This document shows positions 1 to 11,799 of a stretch of DNA of 64,000 nucleotides, piece by piece. Origin of the DNA: Rhododendron vialii (lineage: Eukaryota > Streptophyta > Magnoliopsida > Ericales > Ericaceae); contig NC_080557.1 of assembly GCF_030253575.1 (NCBI RefSeq), positions 39,105,001 to 39,169,000 on the forward strand, given 5' to 3'. The number at the start of each line of letters is the position of its first letter. Position 1 is the stretch's first letter. The position numbers were made by a program, and so were the translations under genes. Below the pieces are notes generated by a model. The model worked only from the letters and a program-made list of their open reading frames with translations. It had not been told where the DNA came from and searched no databases.

Positions 1-286
1 TTCCTAGGCTTTCTGGGATTTTTGGATATCCCTGAGTTAACTTCCTTGGATTACAAGTACTAATGGATTATAAATCTCGTAATCTGTCTCTTCATTAATC
101 GTTCATTCATCAAAGAGATCCTCTCATAAGCTTTTTCCAAACCCTAGCCTCTTTCACGTCTCGTCTTCAAACAACACCCAAAATCAGAAACCTTCATTGT
201 TCTCCGGCCTTATTGTATCGTGGTCAATTTCCCATTCGCACTCGAAGGTTTCCCCCCAAACCCTAGCTTTTAGCTTCTCTAGTAAG

Positions 287-622
287 ATGGCGGTATCGGG
301 AAGAAAACTAATTCCCTCGCTCCTAAACAAGATTTGCAAGAGCAGCCGCACAAAGAAAGCCATGCATAATATAGCTGACGAGAGAGCCCCCAAGGGTTCT
401 TTTTTCGTGTACGTGGGTGAAGAACACAAGAAGTATGTAGTTCCAATAGCTTTGTCCTCGTCGTTAAATTTCAAGGGATTGCTTGAAGAGTACGAGGAGG
501 AAATCCAAGCAGCGGGGCCGTTAACCATACCTTCATGCCCGACAAGCAAGTTCGAAGCGATCTTGAACGATGAGAAGAGCTGCTGTGTCCATGAAGAATT
601 CGAGAAGACTAGATTGCTATGA
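287..622 (+). CDS. SAUR-like auxin-responsive family protein
   Basis: A single-exon gene encoding about 111 residues. I start it at the ATG at 287 (MAVSGRKLIP...), not at the in-frame ATG at 197, because the SAUR family normally begins with a short basic N-terminus and the 30 extra residues are low-complexity and UTR-like. The core 'PKGSFFVYVGEEHKKYVVPIAL' region matches the SAUR signature (PKGhhaVYVGe...ryvVPv), followed by 'FKGLLEEYEEE' and 'GPLTIPS'. SAURs are small, intronless, auxin-induced proteins; many promote cell expansion by inhibiting PP2C.D phosphatases at the plasma membrane. Oddities: the usual IPC motif is IPSCP and the C-terminal part is divergent, so this is a diverged member. 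Family assignment is fairly secure; the specific role is not. Confidence 0.72.
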   Translation: MAVSGRKLIPSLLNKICKSSRTKKAMHNIADERAPKGSFFVYVGEEHKKYVVPIALSSSLNFKGLLEEYEEEIQAAGPLTIPSCPTSKFEAILNDEKSCCVHEEFEKTRLL

Positions 623-1714
623 TCAAGATTTATAGCAATTAACTTAGGACTATATCAGGTGATGGCGTTCCAGACCATATCATAAGTTGGTGCTCAATGC
701 GAATTTTTTGAACGTATTGCCAAATTTGTCTTAGTACAGTTGAATAGACTGTTCAGTTTGCCCAGAATCTATGGGTTGTAAGTTTACATTGTTGAAGTAA
801 TATTCATGCTCGCAATTGTTTAGTTCAACATATTTTTCAGGCAAGGAAGTTTTTTTATTCATGTTTGCAAATTCGTCCTTTGTTATTTTTGATAACTCGA
901 ACCGATCTCACTATTGACCTAATCGTTTAGGTTCTCGAAATTCATCCTAGTATAACGACTACAGTATTCAGTTCTTTCATAATCTTGTTTTTGTGTTCTA
1001 TTGGTCTCATTTGCTTTGGTTTTAAATTTTGCAAATCTACACAAAAAAACTATTTTTATCAGTGGAGGGCTCACAGCAAACATAGAGGTCTCATCTACAT
1101 AATCAGGAAACTATGCAGCTCGTTCGGAAATCTACACAAGTCCAATCTTCGATTCCGACCAGAATCAATTACACCCCTAAAATTATGCCCTTCAATCTAT
1201 GTTCAACCAGAAAGGATTATCAACAAATGACAAAAAGGAGTGCGAGTAACGAAGACATGTTTGGAAAATAGTATAGAAACCAGAGAAGCTTTCATGCACC
1301 TGCGTATCACACAGATGGAACAGATTGAGTTGGCAACAAATTGAATCAAATCTTGATATTATCGCTGCTCTTATATGGCCATACATATGATATCATATTA
1401 CAGAAGGCAGAATCTGAGCTTAGACCACAATCAATAAAACAAAAAGAAAAATTCTAGTACCTACAGAATACAGAGATGATGTACGATACTATCATAAACA
1501 CTCATCGGACTTCCCACAATAACCGCCCAACTACTGCAACAAGAATAAGAAAATCGACGAAATAACCTAAGGGGACCTTTGAAAGATGGAAAGAATATAG
1601 ATCAAACACACCTTGGACCATGAGACAGCCAAGGGACACAATAATCAGGCGCAAATCATTTTCCAAGTCCAACGTGCATGTCTCAGCAGAAATGAACAGT
1701 GGCAAAGTTGGAAA
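623..1714. other. Intergenic between SAUR-like and VAMP714-like genes
   Basis: AT-rich sequence holding the 3' flanks of two convergent genes: the SAUR-like gene on + and the R-SNARE on -. Short open frames here show no recognisable protein similarity. I see no mobile element with clear ends. Confidence 0.5.
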
Positions 1715-4700
1715 TCATGATCGGCAGGATGGTAGAGTGATTCCCCCACAACAAGCAGCAATTATTATGTACAGAAGCACGACAATCACGCATGTCAACA
1801 CGGCCCTGTCATAAAACAAAGGCTAAAGTTTCTCCACATGAAATAAGAAAAAGCCCAGGCTTCCAAATTTTAACTGCTTCGAGATTGGGAATATGGCGTA
1901 ATTCATTCAGACAACTACATGGTTAACAGACTAACTAAAAAACAAAATTAAATACACAGTATATGTCGTGCTCATGCATCTTAAGCAAATTCAGCTCGAT
2001 AGGACTATTTGCACCCAGAGCTTAAATGTAAGTTTTCCCCTATTTTGCTTCAACTCCATCTAATGCTATACCATCTACATATCACATATGCATTTCCATT
2101 GAAAAACCCAACAATACACAGACGCAAATGCTACCAGAGGCAGGCGGATGCTAGGGAAATCCTCTTGCCCTTGTTGCTTTTAAACTTCAATCAAATAAAA
2201 TGAATTTGCTCTAGTTGCATTATTTACGAACGGACTTTAATATTTTAATCATGCCAAGTATTTGCTTCAAAATTGATTCTAATGTGAGAATTTCTATTAC
2301 AAACTCTGTAACTCATTCACCCTAGGAAACCTCCCTCACATTTTTCACCTTTCTGCAGTTCAAGGAACAGGAATGACAAATTTAACAAGATAGCAATATA
2401 ACTTTATAGCAGGAGACTAGGACTTACAAGAGTTTGGCATTTTTCATCCAAAGAGCACGTCTGAGACGCTTAGACTGTTTCTTAAAATGAAAAGCACCAT
2501 CTTGCATTGTTGCAGTTTTGTCGACAAGAAGCTCAATTCGGTCACCCCTTTCCAGTATCTTCTCAATGTTATCCACCATGATAGTGCGTACCTGCATTTA
2601 ATTTTACCAGTTGTGATCATAAAACAAACATAATGACTAACATAAAGGGAAACAAAAAGACTTGAAAGAAAAAAAAATCTAGAAAATGGTTACAAATTGC
2701 CATCTTTCCAGAATCTCAGGTGTTTAACCATAAGCAAAAAGAGTAGCACTCCCTTTGATGCATTTTTCGGATGACAGTTTCTATGCATGGCACTAAAAAA
2801 CAGAAACAGGATCAAGAACCTGTTCAGTTCATTATTGATATAACTGCTTAAGGAAATTTAGTTACATGGGCCAATATCCAGAAACATCAGAACTTCAGAG
2901 CAAGTGTATAGGTATGATTAAGGGTACAGGTAAGATGGGACATGTTGAGATGGAAAATCATATGTACATAGGCAGAAGAATTATGCAAACAACTACTACC
3001 GGAAATGATACGGTTTCAGACATGCCCATTGCTTCATAGCATCAGAATGATAATTTCTAATATCAAGTTTTCCTGATACCTAGAATGATTGTTCCGTAAA
3101 GCCCAGACAGAATTCCAATTGCAAATTAGCTAAAATAAGAACACAAGCGGTAAGGTCAGAAACATATGAAAGGACCAAAAGTGTCATCATTTATATTGAG
3201 ATAAGAACCAATTCGGATTTTGGAACTTAGTCATAAGTATCTTGGTCATTCATGCATCCTCTCATGTCACCATAAGACGATAAAAATAGGGTAATCCAAG
3301 GTAAAAAGAAAAAACTAGGAGAAACTACTACAGAAGACAGTTCCAAACTTCCAGTAAATGAAGAACCAGACACTACCTCATTAACTTCACCTCTCACACG
3401 ATTGAGAGTATCAGCACTTGGGTTACTGGAGAAAAATTCCATTTGCTGATGCAAGACCCTAGAAAATTCATCATTCATGGCATAAGCAGGAGCATAGGGT
3501 GCCACTTTGCCATAGTTTTTCATGAACCTCATATGAATATCCTCCAAGTATGAAAATGGGATTCTCCCTGGTTATGCAATCAAAAGAACAATTAGCAGTC
3601 CAGCAAATGAGAGCTAGAAATCGAGTGCTAGCCTAGTTATGAGCAAAGCAAGAAGTAATTATTACTATATGTTGGGGAGAATATGATATAGACTAGAAAG
3701 ACTACATGAATAAAGACAAAACAGGAGGATATCCCAGATAAAGAAACAAACCAACCACAATAGAGGCGGATGTGGTGAACTCCATTCTCAAACCCAGTAA
3801 ACAAGTAGAAAATCATCTGCAACTAAACATTCTATCTACTTGAGTTGTTGAAAACAGCTCAAAGAAAAAGGAGGACGATGCAACACAATCATGACTCATT
3901 ACTCATTAGAGCTGATTGGTTCTTCTCCAGTGTGGCAACCTTAGTATTTGTCAAATCTGCTGCAAGTCACCAAAAATGAGAATTCTTGGTCGGAGAATGG
4001 ATGGAGAAAGATTGGAATATCATAGCCTACAGACATCACCATCCCAGTTGATAACATCAGCTTTTGTGATGCCATTAGGTGGTTTTAAATTATTGTTATT
4101 GCCACCATTCATAGATCTCAAGATCAAATAGACGTTCTAATAATATGGATCTAATAAAAATGTGGAGTCACTGCCAATGCCAAGTGGAAAGAGCATATTG
4201 TGAAACCAAGTAGGCAAACCTTTCAACTACGAATTATTCTCCAATGCAACCCCAATAAAAGAGACTTTAGCTCTCGGTTATGAAGTACCTTTTGAGTGGT
4301 TTTTCATTATACCTTCCATGAATTTTAGGAATACTTTTGCTAAAGCAGTAGTTTGGTGGAAATGACCAAATTGTAATCCAACTGGATCTTCCTCGGCCAT
4401 TCTTTTGCCAAGCGCCTTTTCCCATTTTCACTAAGTTTTGAAGACACTTCCCAAAACTTTAACACCACCATCCAGAAGACAGTCACCAACTGATCGTGCA
4501 TCATCCAAGATCTAGTAGCAAAACATACCATTCAATACATGAAGCTCAGATTTCCATGTATCAGCATGTACTCACACAAAATCTAGGATCTAAACTACTC
4601 CAAGTTTTTCAACTGTAAATAGCACTAGGTTTTTCCATACACGAAGAAACTCCATTCTTACCTGCAACAATCATAATTGGACTTCCCAAGCCCTCAAGTA

Positions 4701-5603
4701 GAGGGCCACAAACCCAATAACCTCATCAAGAAGCATTTGACATGCAAAACATACCATCAAAACCAACTATCTGTCTATCTCAAATATCCCCTCCATAACC
4801 CATAAACTGGAAAGACATGAAACATACTCCTGAATCACTTCGACCTTAGAAACTACTCAATTCAACTGTGTTCACTTTTCTAATTCTAACAAAACCTAGG
4901 CTTAGTTTACAACCATCCTCAAAATTCAACATTACCCGTCGGCCCTCACAAGCAGAGATATATAGTAGCTAGATACTCATCAGGGTTGCAAACGAGTAGA
5001 GTTTTTATCTGTTTGAGCTCGGCTCGTTCATTATCAACATGTTCGAGCCCAATCCGTCTACTACATGAGCCTCTACAGACGAGCAGAGGTACAACTAACT
5101 CAAGATCAACTTGTTTACCAAATGAGCTTAAAACTGGAGCTCGTCCCGTTCACCAAACAAGCTTAAAACTCGAGCTCAACTCATTTACTAACGAGCCAAG
5201 CCTCAATCTACTCGCAAAGAGCTCGGCTTGTTTGCAGCCCTAGGTCATACGATCACAAGATGGGAACATAAAACACAAACATACATAACGTGAAAGACAT
5301 GTCAGCGCATAGATACAGACAGACAGACAGACAGACATACGCGTACAGATACATATGGAGTGAGGAAGACGGAGAGAATTACGGACTTCCAAAGGTGTCG
5401 TTGGCCATACAGAGGAAGGTGAGGCCGTCGGATCTGAGTATGTGGAATATGTACCGGTCCTGGGAGAAACAGAGCCTCGAATCGGCCTCCGACGGCAGCT
5501 TCTCCAGTATCCTCCGCGCCACGGCGCCGGTGTTCCCCGACACGGCGCTGAACTCCGCCAGCACCGTCGTCCCCCTCGCCACCACCGCGTATAGAATCGC
5601 CAT
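1715..5603 (-). CDS. VAMP714: Vesicle-associated membrane protein, VAMP71 clade (VAMP714-like longin R-SNARE)
   Basis: Complete four-exon gene: exons 5603-5387, 3567-3377, 2591-2428 and 1805-1715. The lengths (217+191+164+91) join in frame to 220 residues, as expected for this clade (about 220). Exon 1 encodes the longin domain start (MAILYAVVARGTTVLAEF). Exon 2 continues with RIPFSYLEDIHMRFMKNYG. Exon 3 carries the SNARE motif with the zero-layer arginine in ILERGDRIELLVDK (about residue 151). Exon 4 encodes a C-terminal membrane anchor (VLTCVIVVLLYIIIAACC) and the family ending TLPSCRS. VAMP71 proteins drive fusion at the tonoplast and late endosome; VAMP714 has been linked to PIN trafficking and auxin polarity. 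Intron 1 (3568-5386) carries a foldback repeat, and a 37-base poly-C tract (sense strand) lies about 170-200 bases upstream of the ATG. Confidence 0.95.
4981..5242. repeat. GAGCTCGGCTCG foldback element, copy 1 (in VAMP714 intron 1)
   Basis: Begins CAGGGTTGCAAACGAG and ends TTGTTTGCAGCCCTA, so the ends are inverted copies of each other. The interior alternates GAGCTCGGCTCG-like and complementary runs about every 25-40 bases. Two relatives lie at 20292-20542 and 55320-55866. Those show 8 bp target duplications; here the flanks match poorly (TCAT on both sides), so the end assignment is less certain. A non-autonomous hAT-like element is the best fit. Confidence 0.6.
5315..5337. repeat. (AGAC)n microsatellite
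   Basis: Five to six tandem AGAC units in VAMP714 intron 1, about 50 bases from the exon 1 donor. Confidence 0.8.
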
Positions 5604-5770
5604 TCCCTCGCGATTCTCAGATTGCTCTATCTCTATCCCTCTCTAGTTTGATCGACGAGGGGTAGACATGAAGGGATCGTGGTCAATTTTGGGGTTTCTC
5701 GATGTCTATGCAGGGTTTTGTACAGAGAGATGATGTTTATCGAACTGATCGAAGAGAGAGAGCGGGGTGT

Positions 5771-5807
<37 letters not shown>
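5771..5807. repeat. 37-base homopolymer G tract (poly-C on the gene's sense strand)
   Basis: An unbroken run of G, followed by GGGTGGTGGGG-like sequence. It lies about 168-204 bases upstream of the VAMP714 start, probably in the 5' UTR or core promoter. Exact length should be treated as uncertain because such runs sequence and assemble poorly. Confidence 0.85.
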
Positions 5808-5808
<1 letters not shown>

Positions 5809-7781
5809 GGTGGGGAAGAGAAGAGACGGCAAAGGCCGCTATGTGACCGGGAAGTCCACGATAATTTAGGACGTTGAGTTTTTCGTGATATTTGTGTAAT
5901 TTACGACCACCTTCCCTTGGGATTATGATAATTTCATTAAAGTCCTAATGATTAGATATTACAACAGGCATTGTAAAATTGCCTAATGTCCTCACCAATA
6001 GAATATTCATCATACAATTAAAAATTTAACATTTCGTTTTTACATTTAATGATATCACCAAATTTTTTTCTCTAAACAAATGTTTGATTCGTGGGCAAGT
6101 GTCATGAAAGTCTATACCTAAGTTCAATAGTATTTTAGAACTTTTGAGCTCTCACAATGTATATTTGTCAGAAATCTTACGGTCCGTGTAAAATGCAGAA
6201 AAGAGAGGAGGATAAGGGCCTCGGAGATAACTTAATCCGAACCCTCTCTAATCTGGTTTGGTTCTCATCATTGCACTCGAACTGCTTATTCATAGATAAG
6301 CAAAAACCTTGTTAGGGTTCTTATATAAAACCCATCCCACCCCAAGGATAAGCTTATCTGGGTGGGCAAAATAATTAATTGGTGCACCTCTCAAATCTTT
6401 TCAAACCCTTTTTGCATTTTTGTTACAAGGAAAAACTAAGTAAACTCTTACATTATCTCCTTATCTTCTCACTTTTATCTGTTCATTTCAACTACCAAAC
6501 AAGCCATTTCTTAATTAAAGCCCTCTTTTTTAACTACAGCTCCAATGTAATAATATTAACCTATTATCTTTTCTTCTTCATTATCCCAAAAACCTTATCC
6601 TCCCTGGATAGGGTGCTACTTTTGTCAATACTTTCAACCTTGGGAGTTTTTTGGTCAGAAACTAATTAGCTTTCTTTTAGTCTTTTTTCTTTGCTTCTCT
6701 TTGGGTGGAGGAGAGAGGGGGAAAAAATTAGGAGCAAAATAAAAGATATATTCGATCTAATGCAATGGTAAGCTTGATCCAGACGAAAGATACACAGTTT
6801 TGTTTTAAAACATTGTATATATGGTCTTCGAAGTAAATATATAATGGGATGATCTAATCTGCAATTAGATTATTCTTCTGCCAATAGTCTTAGGAGTAAT
6901 GGCCCAATGGGGAAAACTGGCTTAATTGTTAAGTAAACTCGTGAGTTTCTTGTTTCAAAATACAAATTAATATATTCTAGTCAAAATAGTACTCTATTTT
7001 TTTTTTAATTATCGGCAATTCTTGTCAAATACTAGTTGCACAAACTATATTATAAAACAAAAAACTATGCGCACAAACTGATTTGTACGCAGAGCATTTC
7101 TGATAGTAAAATAATTAAGGTTTCGAATTGAATATATACTCTTAATTGTTTAATCTAAAATCAATGGTTTAGAGCGATTTTTGAATATTTCGATGACCGA
7201 AATAAGTTTGGAGGCAGATTAGATCGAGTATTGCGATCATATCTCTTCTTTAATCCTATATTTAGGTCAAGGGGTTACCTGATGCAAATGCAACCGGATA
7301 CAGATGTGTTTTGGACCGTACGTCTGACACTTGGTCCAGAATACATATGTATTGCAAGCACTACAATGATGCACGTACGCAACTAATGTGTCCCAGTATA
7401 TGTTCATTTTAGCTATTGAAATTAACTACGAAGATCATGAAATAATGAAAGAAATTAAAGAAAAACATGCCGTGAAGAAACGTAATTACTACTTTTACTG
7501 AAGGAATGGGTGCTTTTTCTATCGGCATAAGCAATTACGTAGAGATACCTCAACTTACCATAACAAACCAAGGTACGACGTAGCATATATATATATAAAG
7601 GAAAATAACCCAGTTCCACACAACAAACCTACAAACAAAACCATATACATAGTATATATAAGAGCAAGACTAAACATCATCTTCTCTTCCTGGCACTCAG
7701 CACACAACTTACTTACTTACTTAACAAACCCCCATCGCAACATGCCACTAAACTTAGCAACAACATGCAGTACTTAATTAA
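5808..7781. other. Intergenic upstream of VAMP714 and downstream of the Ole e 1-like gene
   Basis: AT-rich, no recognisable gene. The open frame near 6379-6669 is low-complexity (F, L, S, Y) with no family signature. The 7540-7780 part is probably the 3' UTR and flank of the minus-strand Ole e 1-like gene. Confidence 0.5.
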
Positions 7782-9711
7782 CTAAGGTATTCCGATGATG
7801 GGCATAAACGGAACATAGAAGCTCGACGGGGCCAGGCCCCACTCCCGCGGCAGAGGCAGGTCGACGGTCTTGGACGAGCCGAGGTCCGCGTTGTGGGCCC
7901 CACACTTCGCGTCCTCCTTCTGACCTGACACGGGGCACGATGTGTAGAAACTCAGAGGAGCGGAGATGGTGTAGGAATCTGCAGAGTCGTGGGCTTTCGC
8001 AGTTTCGGAGACCATGTTTTTTCTTGAGGCGTAGAGCTGGGTTGGACCACCGAGGATTTTGGTTTGGCAATTGAGAGGAGGAGAAGTTGCTGTAGCAGTG
8101 TCCGAGGGAAGCTCGGTCTCGAAGGCTCCATCTTCTGTTGTGGTTGCCACAGCCAGCTTTTTCACTTGGCTGCACTTCACTAGAACCTTGATGTCTGAAG
8201 CCAAAATGTGATGAAGAAATTAGAAGGAATCGCGAGGTAGTTACCATGTACTTCCTAGTTATGCATCCAATAACCGTGAACTCTTTACGTCACCAAGAAA
8301 GTCGAAATTGGCTGACGTGACACGTGAGTCATACCCGGAATGATCTAGTCCATATATAGCTTCTTTAAAATGTTGAAATTGTTTTTGCCTGTTTAGTATT
8401 AATTGTTACACTATAGAGAGATCGAGGTATGCTACAATTGAATTTGGAATGACCGAGCTAGGCTTGTTTGCATTTATCCGTCAGAAAATATGAAGTCTTT
8501 GACAGTAGCCACTCTACATGATACATCAATCACTATTTATATATGTATGGGCAGATATGGTTACGTTCTTCCTCAAACATAAAGTACCCAGTACTTATCT
8601 CTATTTATAATAATATTGACTTCTTCTTCTCTTTTTTTTTTGCAATGCATGGTGTTCCGAGCCAACTTGCACAGACCTCAGACTAATTCCTACCACCCAT
8701 CCCACATCCGTTTCTCATGCTTACGCGTGGAGATGAGGTAAGTCTAAGAGTTACTGGCGGAAAGAATCGAACCTGGTCAGATCTCAAGAGGAAATAAACT
8801 CCTAAGTCTCAAGTCAAAACCACCCGACCACATCTTAGGAATTCTATTTGGAAATTGTACAGACAAAGTTTTAACCATAAGTACTTGGGAAAATAATTAC
8901 CAACAAAACTTGCATCCAGAAAAGTTTTACATCTAAAACAATTAATCGGTTGTACATTTTTAAACTTAATTAGCCAATAACAGGTGCTATGGTCAGAAAT
9001 GAGAGGACCTAAAAAAGCCATAGAATACTGTATGAAAATCATGTGCACTTCTGTTCACAAAACATTAGCCTATTCCCTTACCTAAAATGGTAAGATATGA
9101 AAGAAAAGCTGCTCTTTTTTTTTTCGATTTCTTATTTTTCTAAAAGAGAAAATAAACGAACAAAAAGACAAGAGGCAACCCTTGGAGCCACTCCACCCCA
9201 CGAATAAGCATGTGAAACGTCTATGGAGAGACTGTAGGGATTAGTTCGAGTGCGCGTAAGCTAGCCCAAAAAATCATATATTACCTAGAAAAAGGCAAAA
9301 GGGAAAGACGAACTAGGACTAAAGTACTGGTCCATGGATTCAGGGACTCTGTAGTGCAGGGGTGTAATCCACCATCTCAACCGTTTGAACGTAATTTCAA
9401 TGGTCCAGATAAAAAAAAATATTTTACATGTAACAAACTTTTTAAAATCTAAATCATTAATTACAGGGATGGACAGATGGGATGTTGCACTACATCTCTA
9501 GTGCACCCCGCATTACAGGATCCCCGTGTCCCTGGTCCAGACAAAAGAAAAGAAGAGTTAGGAAAAAACCAGAAAGATCGGAGAGGGAGTTGCAGTCAAG
9601 GCAGGTGACAGAGCCTTTCAAGACATGGCATGCCGAGAACTCAACCCTTGCAAAAACCAAAGCAAGCAGGAGAAGAGCTGTGACAACCTGATGGAGATGA
9701 TGAATCGCCAT
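7782..9711 (-). CDS. Pollen Ole e 1 allergen/extensin family secreted protein
   Basis: Two exons, 9711-9570 and 8194-7782, join in frame (GT-AG; 142+413 bases) to 184 residues. Residues 1-27 (MAIHHLHQVVTALLLLALVF...) form a clear signal peptide. Mature sequence starts near CHVLKGSVTCLDC, the 'G-x-V-x-C-x-x-C' start typical of the Ole e 1 domain. The domain continues with DIKVLVKCSQVKKLAVATTTEDGAF and ELPSD, and further cysteines lie at FYTSCP and AKCGAHN. Members are secreted, cysteine-paired beta-sandwich proteins of the cell wall; many have no defined function. The 1375-base intron contains a MITE close to the donor side and a probable SINE. A TATA-like AATATTTATATC (minus strand) lies at about 9786-9797. 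The family call is good; which paralogue it is remains open. Confidence 0.88.
8630..8836 (-). mobile_element. Probable tRNA-derived SINE, minus strand
   Basis: Read on the minus strand, from about 8836: a box A-like GTGGTCGGGTGGTTTTGACTTG, then a box B-like AGGTTCGATTC (forward GAATCGAACCT at about 8766-8776), then about 120 bases and an A-tail, seen as a T-run at 8630-8640. The spacing and order fit a plant SINE inserted in the intron of the Ole e 1-like gene. I could not find a convincing target duplication. Confidence 0.5.
9329..9538. mobile_element. MITE with long terminal inverted repeats
   Basis: Left end GGTCCATGGATTCAGGGAC...CTGTAGTGCAGGGGTG is mirrored by right end CACCCCGCATTACAGGATCCCCGTGTCCCTGGTCC. 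About 210 bases with an AT-rich centre and no coding capacity. It sits within the Ole e 1-like intron, ending about 32 bases from the splice donor at 9569. No clear target duplication, so the superfamily is undetermined. Confidence 0.7.
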
Positions 9712-9785
9712 TGGATCAAGCCAAATATTCCAGTGGAAAGAGAGACACAGTTATGAGTTGAGAAGAGAAGATGGCAAAGCAATGG

Positions 9786-9797
9786 GATATAAATATT
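9786..9797 (-). promoter_or_regulatory. TATA-like box of the Ole e 1-like gene
   Basis: Minus-strand AATATTTATATC lies about 75-85 bases upstream of the start codon at 9711. The position suits a TATA box with a short 5' UTR. Sequence-based inference only. Confidence 0.4.
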
Positions 9798-10445
9798 GGG
9801 AAATATTGTGGTAGTATGGATACAGTTAATGAAAGGCCCCACAAGCCTGAAATTGGTAGTTGGTGCTGTTGATCATTGAATTAAAGCCTGCACAGGTACA
9901 TATACAGGTTTTATTTACCACGTTCTACTGCTAACAGTTAATGTTTTAACTGTAGAGCATCTAAGGAGTTCCATGTGCATCAAATTAAATGGAATTTCAC
10001 TAACACAGATTAATGACAGTGGTTGTCGCTGCTGCGAAATATCGTTAAACTAACAAATACACGATTACGAAGAACGATTAAAAACCGTAAAGAAGCACGC
10101 GCGCAAGACACTGAGATTTTTACGTGGTTACACAACAACTCGTTTAGTACATCCGTGTTTGACACCAGTTTCCACTATTTTTTCGAATTAACAAAGAGAA
10201 AATTACATCAGCTCCTACGTGTACGTAAGTATTTATATTCTATGGTTAACTTAATTTGCCAATTACATTTATTCTGTTTAGCTTTCGAAGCTGCCTCACC
10301 ATGCCCCCCCCATGGCCCCATTTCACCGAGCATATATCTCAAACCTTGAAACCTCAGAGAAGCGCAAACCCAATTGAATCAGACTTCGCGAGTCCAAAAC
10401 TAGCTCGTAGACCTGGTTGGTGTGCTATTCGGACTCCCCTATATA
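9798..10445. other. Intergenic upstream of the Ole e 1-like gene
   Basis: No recognisable coding or RNA gene. The open frame at about 10023-10349 has no family signature. Confidence 0.45.
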
Positions 10446-11354
10446 TATATTTTTCGGTCAAATGAAAATTCATTAAAGATTACAAAACAGAGTACCACAT
10501 AAAAAGTATACACATAATCATTAGTCTTACAAAGATATAATAAAACCTAGCACTTGCCTGATGTTCAGGCTAATCCCTTATAACAAACTCTCTCATAGCA
10601 TTGTCATGTCCATAACATGCACAAGCTCATCAGTGTGTTCAACTTCCATTTTGGCAAGGTGATCTACACATTGGTTGGCCGAACGGTAGGTAAGGCCAAT
10701 CAAGGTGTTGGTCCGAGCCATGATGCATGTGGTGGGCTCCATTTATCTACACACTTTGTGGATGATAACTTGGGTTGCCTTCCGTAATCAAGTTTACTAC
10801 TGTAAGGGAGTCCGATTCGATTGTCACATTGGCTAGCTTCCTTTCCAAAATGATTTTGAGTCCCTTGTAAATGCTCCCATGTACGCTTCCAATCTTGAGG
10901 TAAATGTTCTCATACTGTAAAAACCCATAATCCAGTCACCCTTGTGATCTCTGAACAAGCCTCCAAATTCTCCTCTCTCATTAACCTCATACTCCCTCCG
11001 TCCCAATGAAATGGTCCTTTTTGGGAGTTTTTGTTATTTTTTTATTAATTATATCTTGTAATTTATAATATTTTATGTGATTTCGAAAACACTGTATGAA
11101 AGAACTAAACAAGATCTATCAAACAAGAGTCATATTCGATATGAAATTCATTACAAATTTAAAGATATAGCAAGTTTTTTAGTCGATTAGAATAGAATAA
11201 GGGACAATTAAATTCGGACGAATAGAGTATATACCAACAGCCATCCGTATTAAGCTTGATGTTCCCTGTAGTTGGGTTAGACCAAGAGTTAGGCATGCCT
11301 GTTGAGAGCCCGTAATGAGGGAGGACTTAAAAGCTTCAACAATTTCATAGGAGT
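10446..11354 (-). mobile_element. L1-type LINE 3' fragment (RNase H domain), interrupted
   Basis: On the minus strand the translation shows the RNase H start KLNTDGCW (about 11235-11260), a later IESDS block, then MARTNTLIGLTYRSANQCVDHL (about 10720-10650) and a downstream region ending near TTTTCATTTGACCGAAAAA, typical of the C-terminal RNase H domain and 3' end of plant L1 ORF2. The usual AE dyad of the second catalytic block is not visible, and stops are present. A Stowaway MITE at 10992-11227 splits the domain, so the fragment is dead and older than the MITE. The 5' part of the element is absent. Confidence 0.75.
10992..11227. mobile_element. Stowaway-like MITE (TA target site)
   Basis: Begins CTCCCTCCGTCCCAATG and ends ...TTCGGACGAATAGAG, flanked by TA at 10990-10991 and 11228-11229. 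About 236 bases, AT-rich, palindromic, non-coding. Terminal sequence and TA duplication are those of Stowaway elements (Tc1/mariner). Inserted inside a LINE RNase H relic. Confidence 0.88.
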
Positions 11355-11799
11355 GAGCATCTGCAATGGTAATAATTAATCAAAATCAATAACCAAAATG
11401 TGTCACGTCAGCATTTGATTATCTATTTAGTTCATAGTCAAATTTAACAACCTCTACCTCCACATTGGTTATTTTTGCATTCCTAACCCAAAAAAAACCC
11501 CCACAATACATAATGCACATTTGTCCAATCGTAAACGAGTTTCAATCACGCACCCGGCCACACCAAATTATGTGTCTCGATAAGACGATTCCAATGTAGG
11601 GTGTTTTTGAGTTATTGAGTTTGATTATTGAGTTTTGGTTATTGGTAAAAGTTGTTAAGTTTGGTTATGGAATTAGTAAAATTTGGTTATTTGCTAAAAG
11701 ACTTGTAACTTTACTTATTACAATGTGAGATATTTTTTGAGCATTGTTGTTAAATTTGCTTATCCATACTCATTTACTTATTACAATGGGGATGTTCTA
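11355..11799. mobile_element. MITE with GAGCATCTGCAATGG...CATTGGGGATGTTCT ends
   Basis: Left end GAGCATCTGCAATGGTAATAA is matched in inverse by TTATTACAATGGGGATGTTC on the right. About 445 bases, AT-rich, with internal repeats of 'gttattgagtttggttattg' type. The termini resemble the GAGCATCTCC elements at 40172 and 57559, suggesting a PIF/Harbinger (Tourist-like) origin, but a clean 3 bp duplication is not seen. Confidence 0.6.

Noticed and set aside
5290-5646. 118-residue open frame on + across VAMP714 exon 1
   Set aside because: It is the antisense shadow of the longin-domain exon, which is unambiguous on the minus strand.
6379-6669. 96-residue open frame on +
   Set aside because: Low-complexity F/L/S/Y composition in AT-rich DNA, no start context or similarity.
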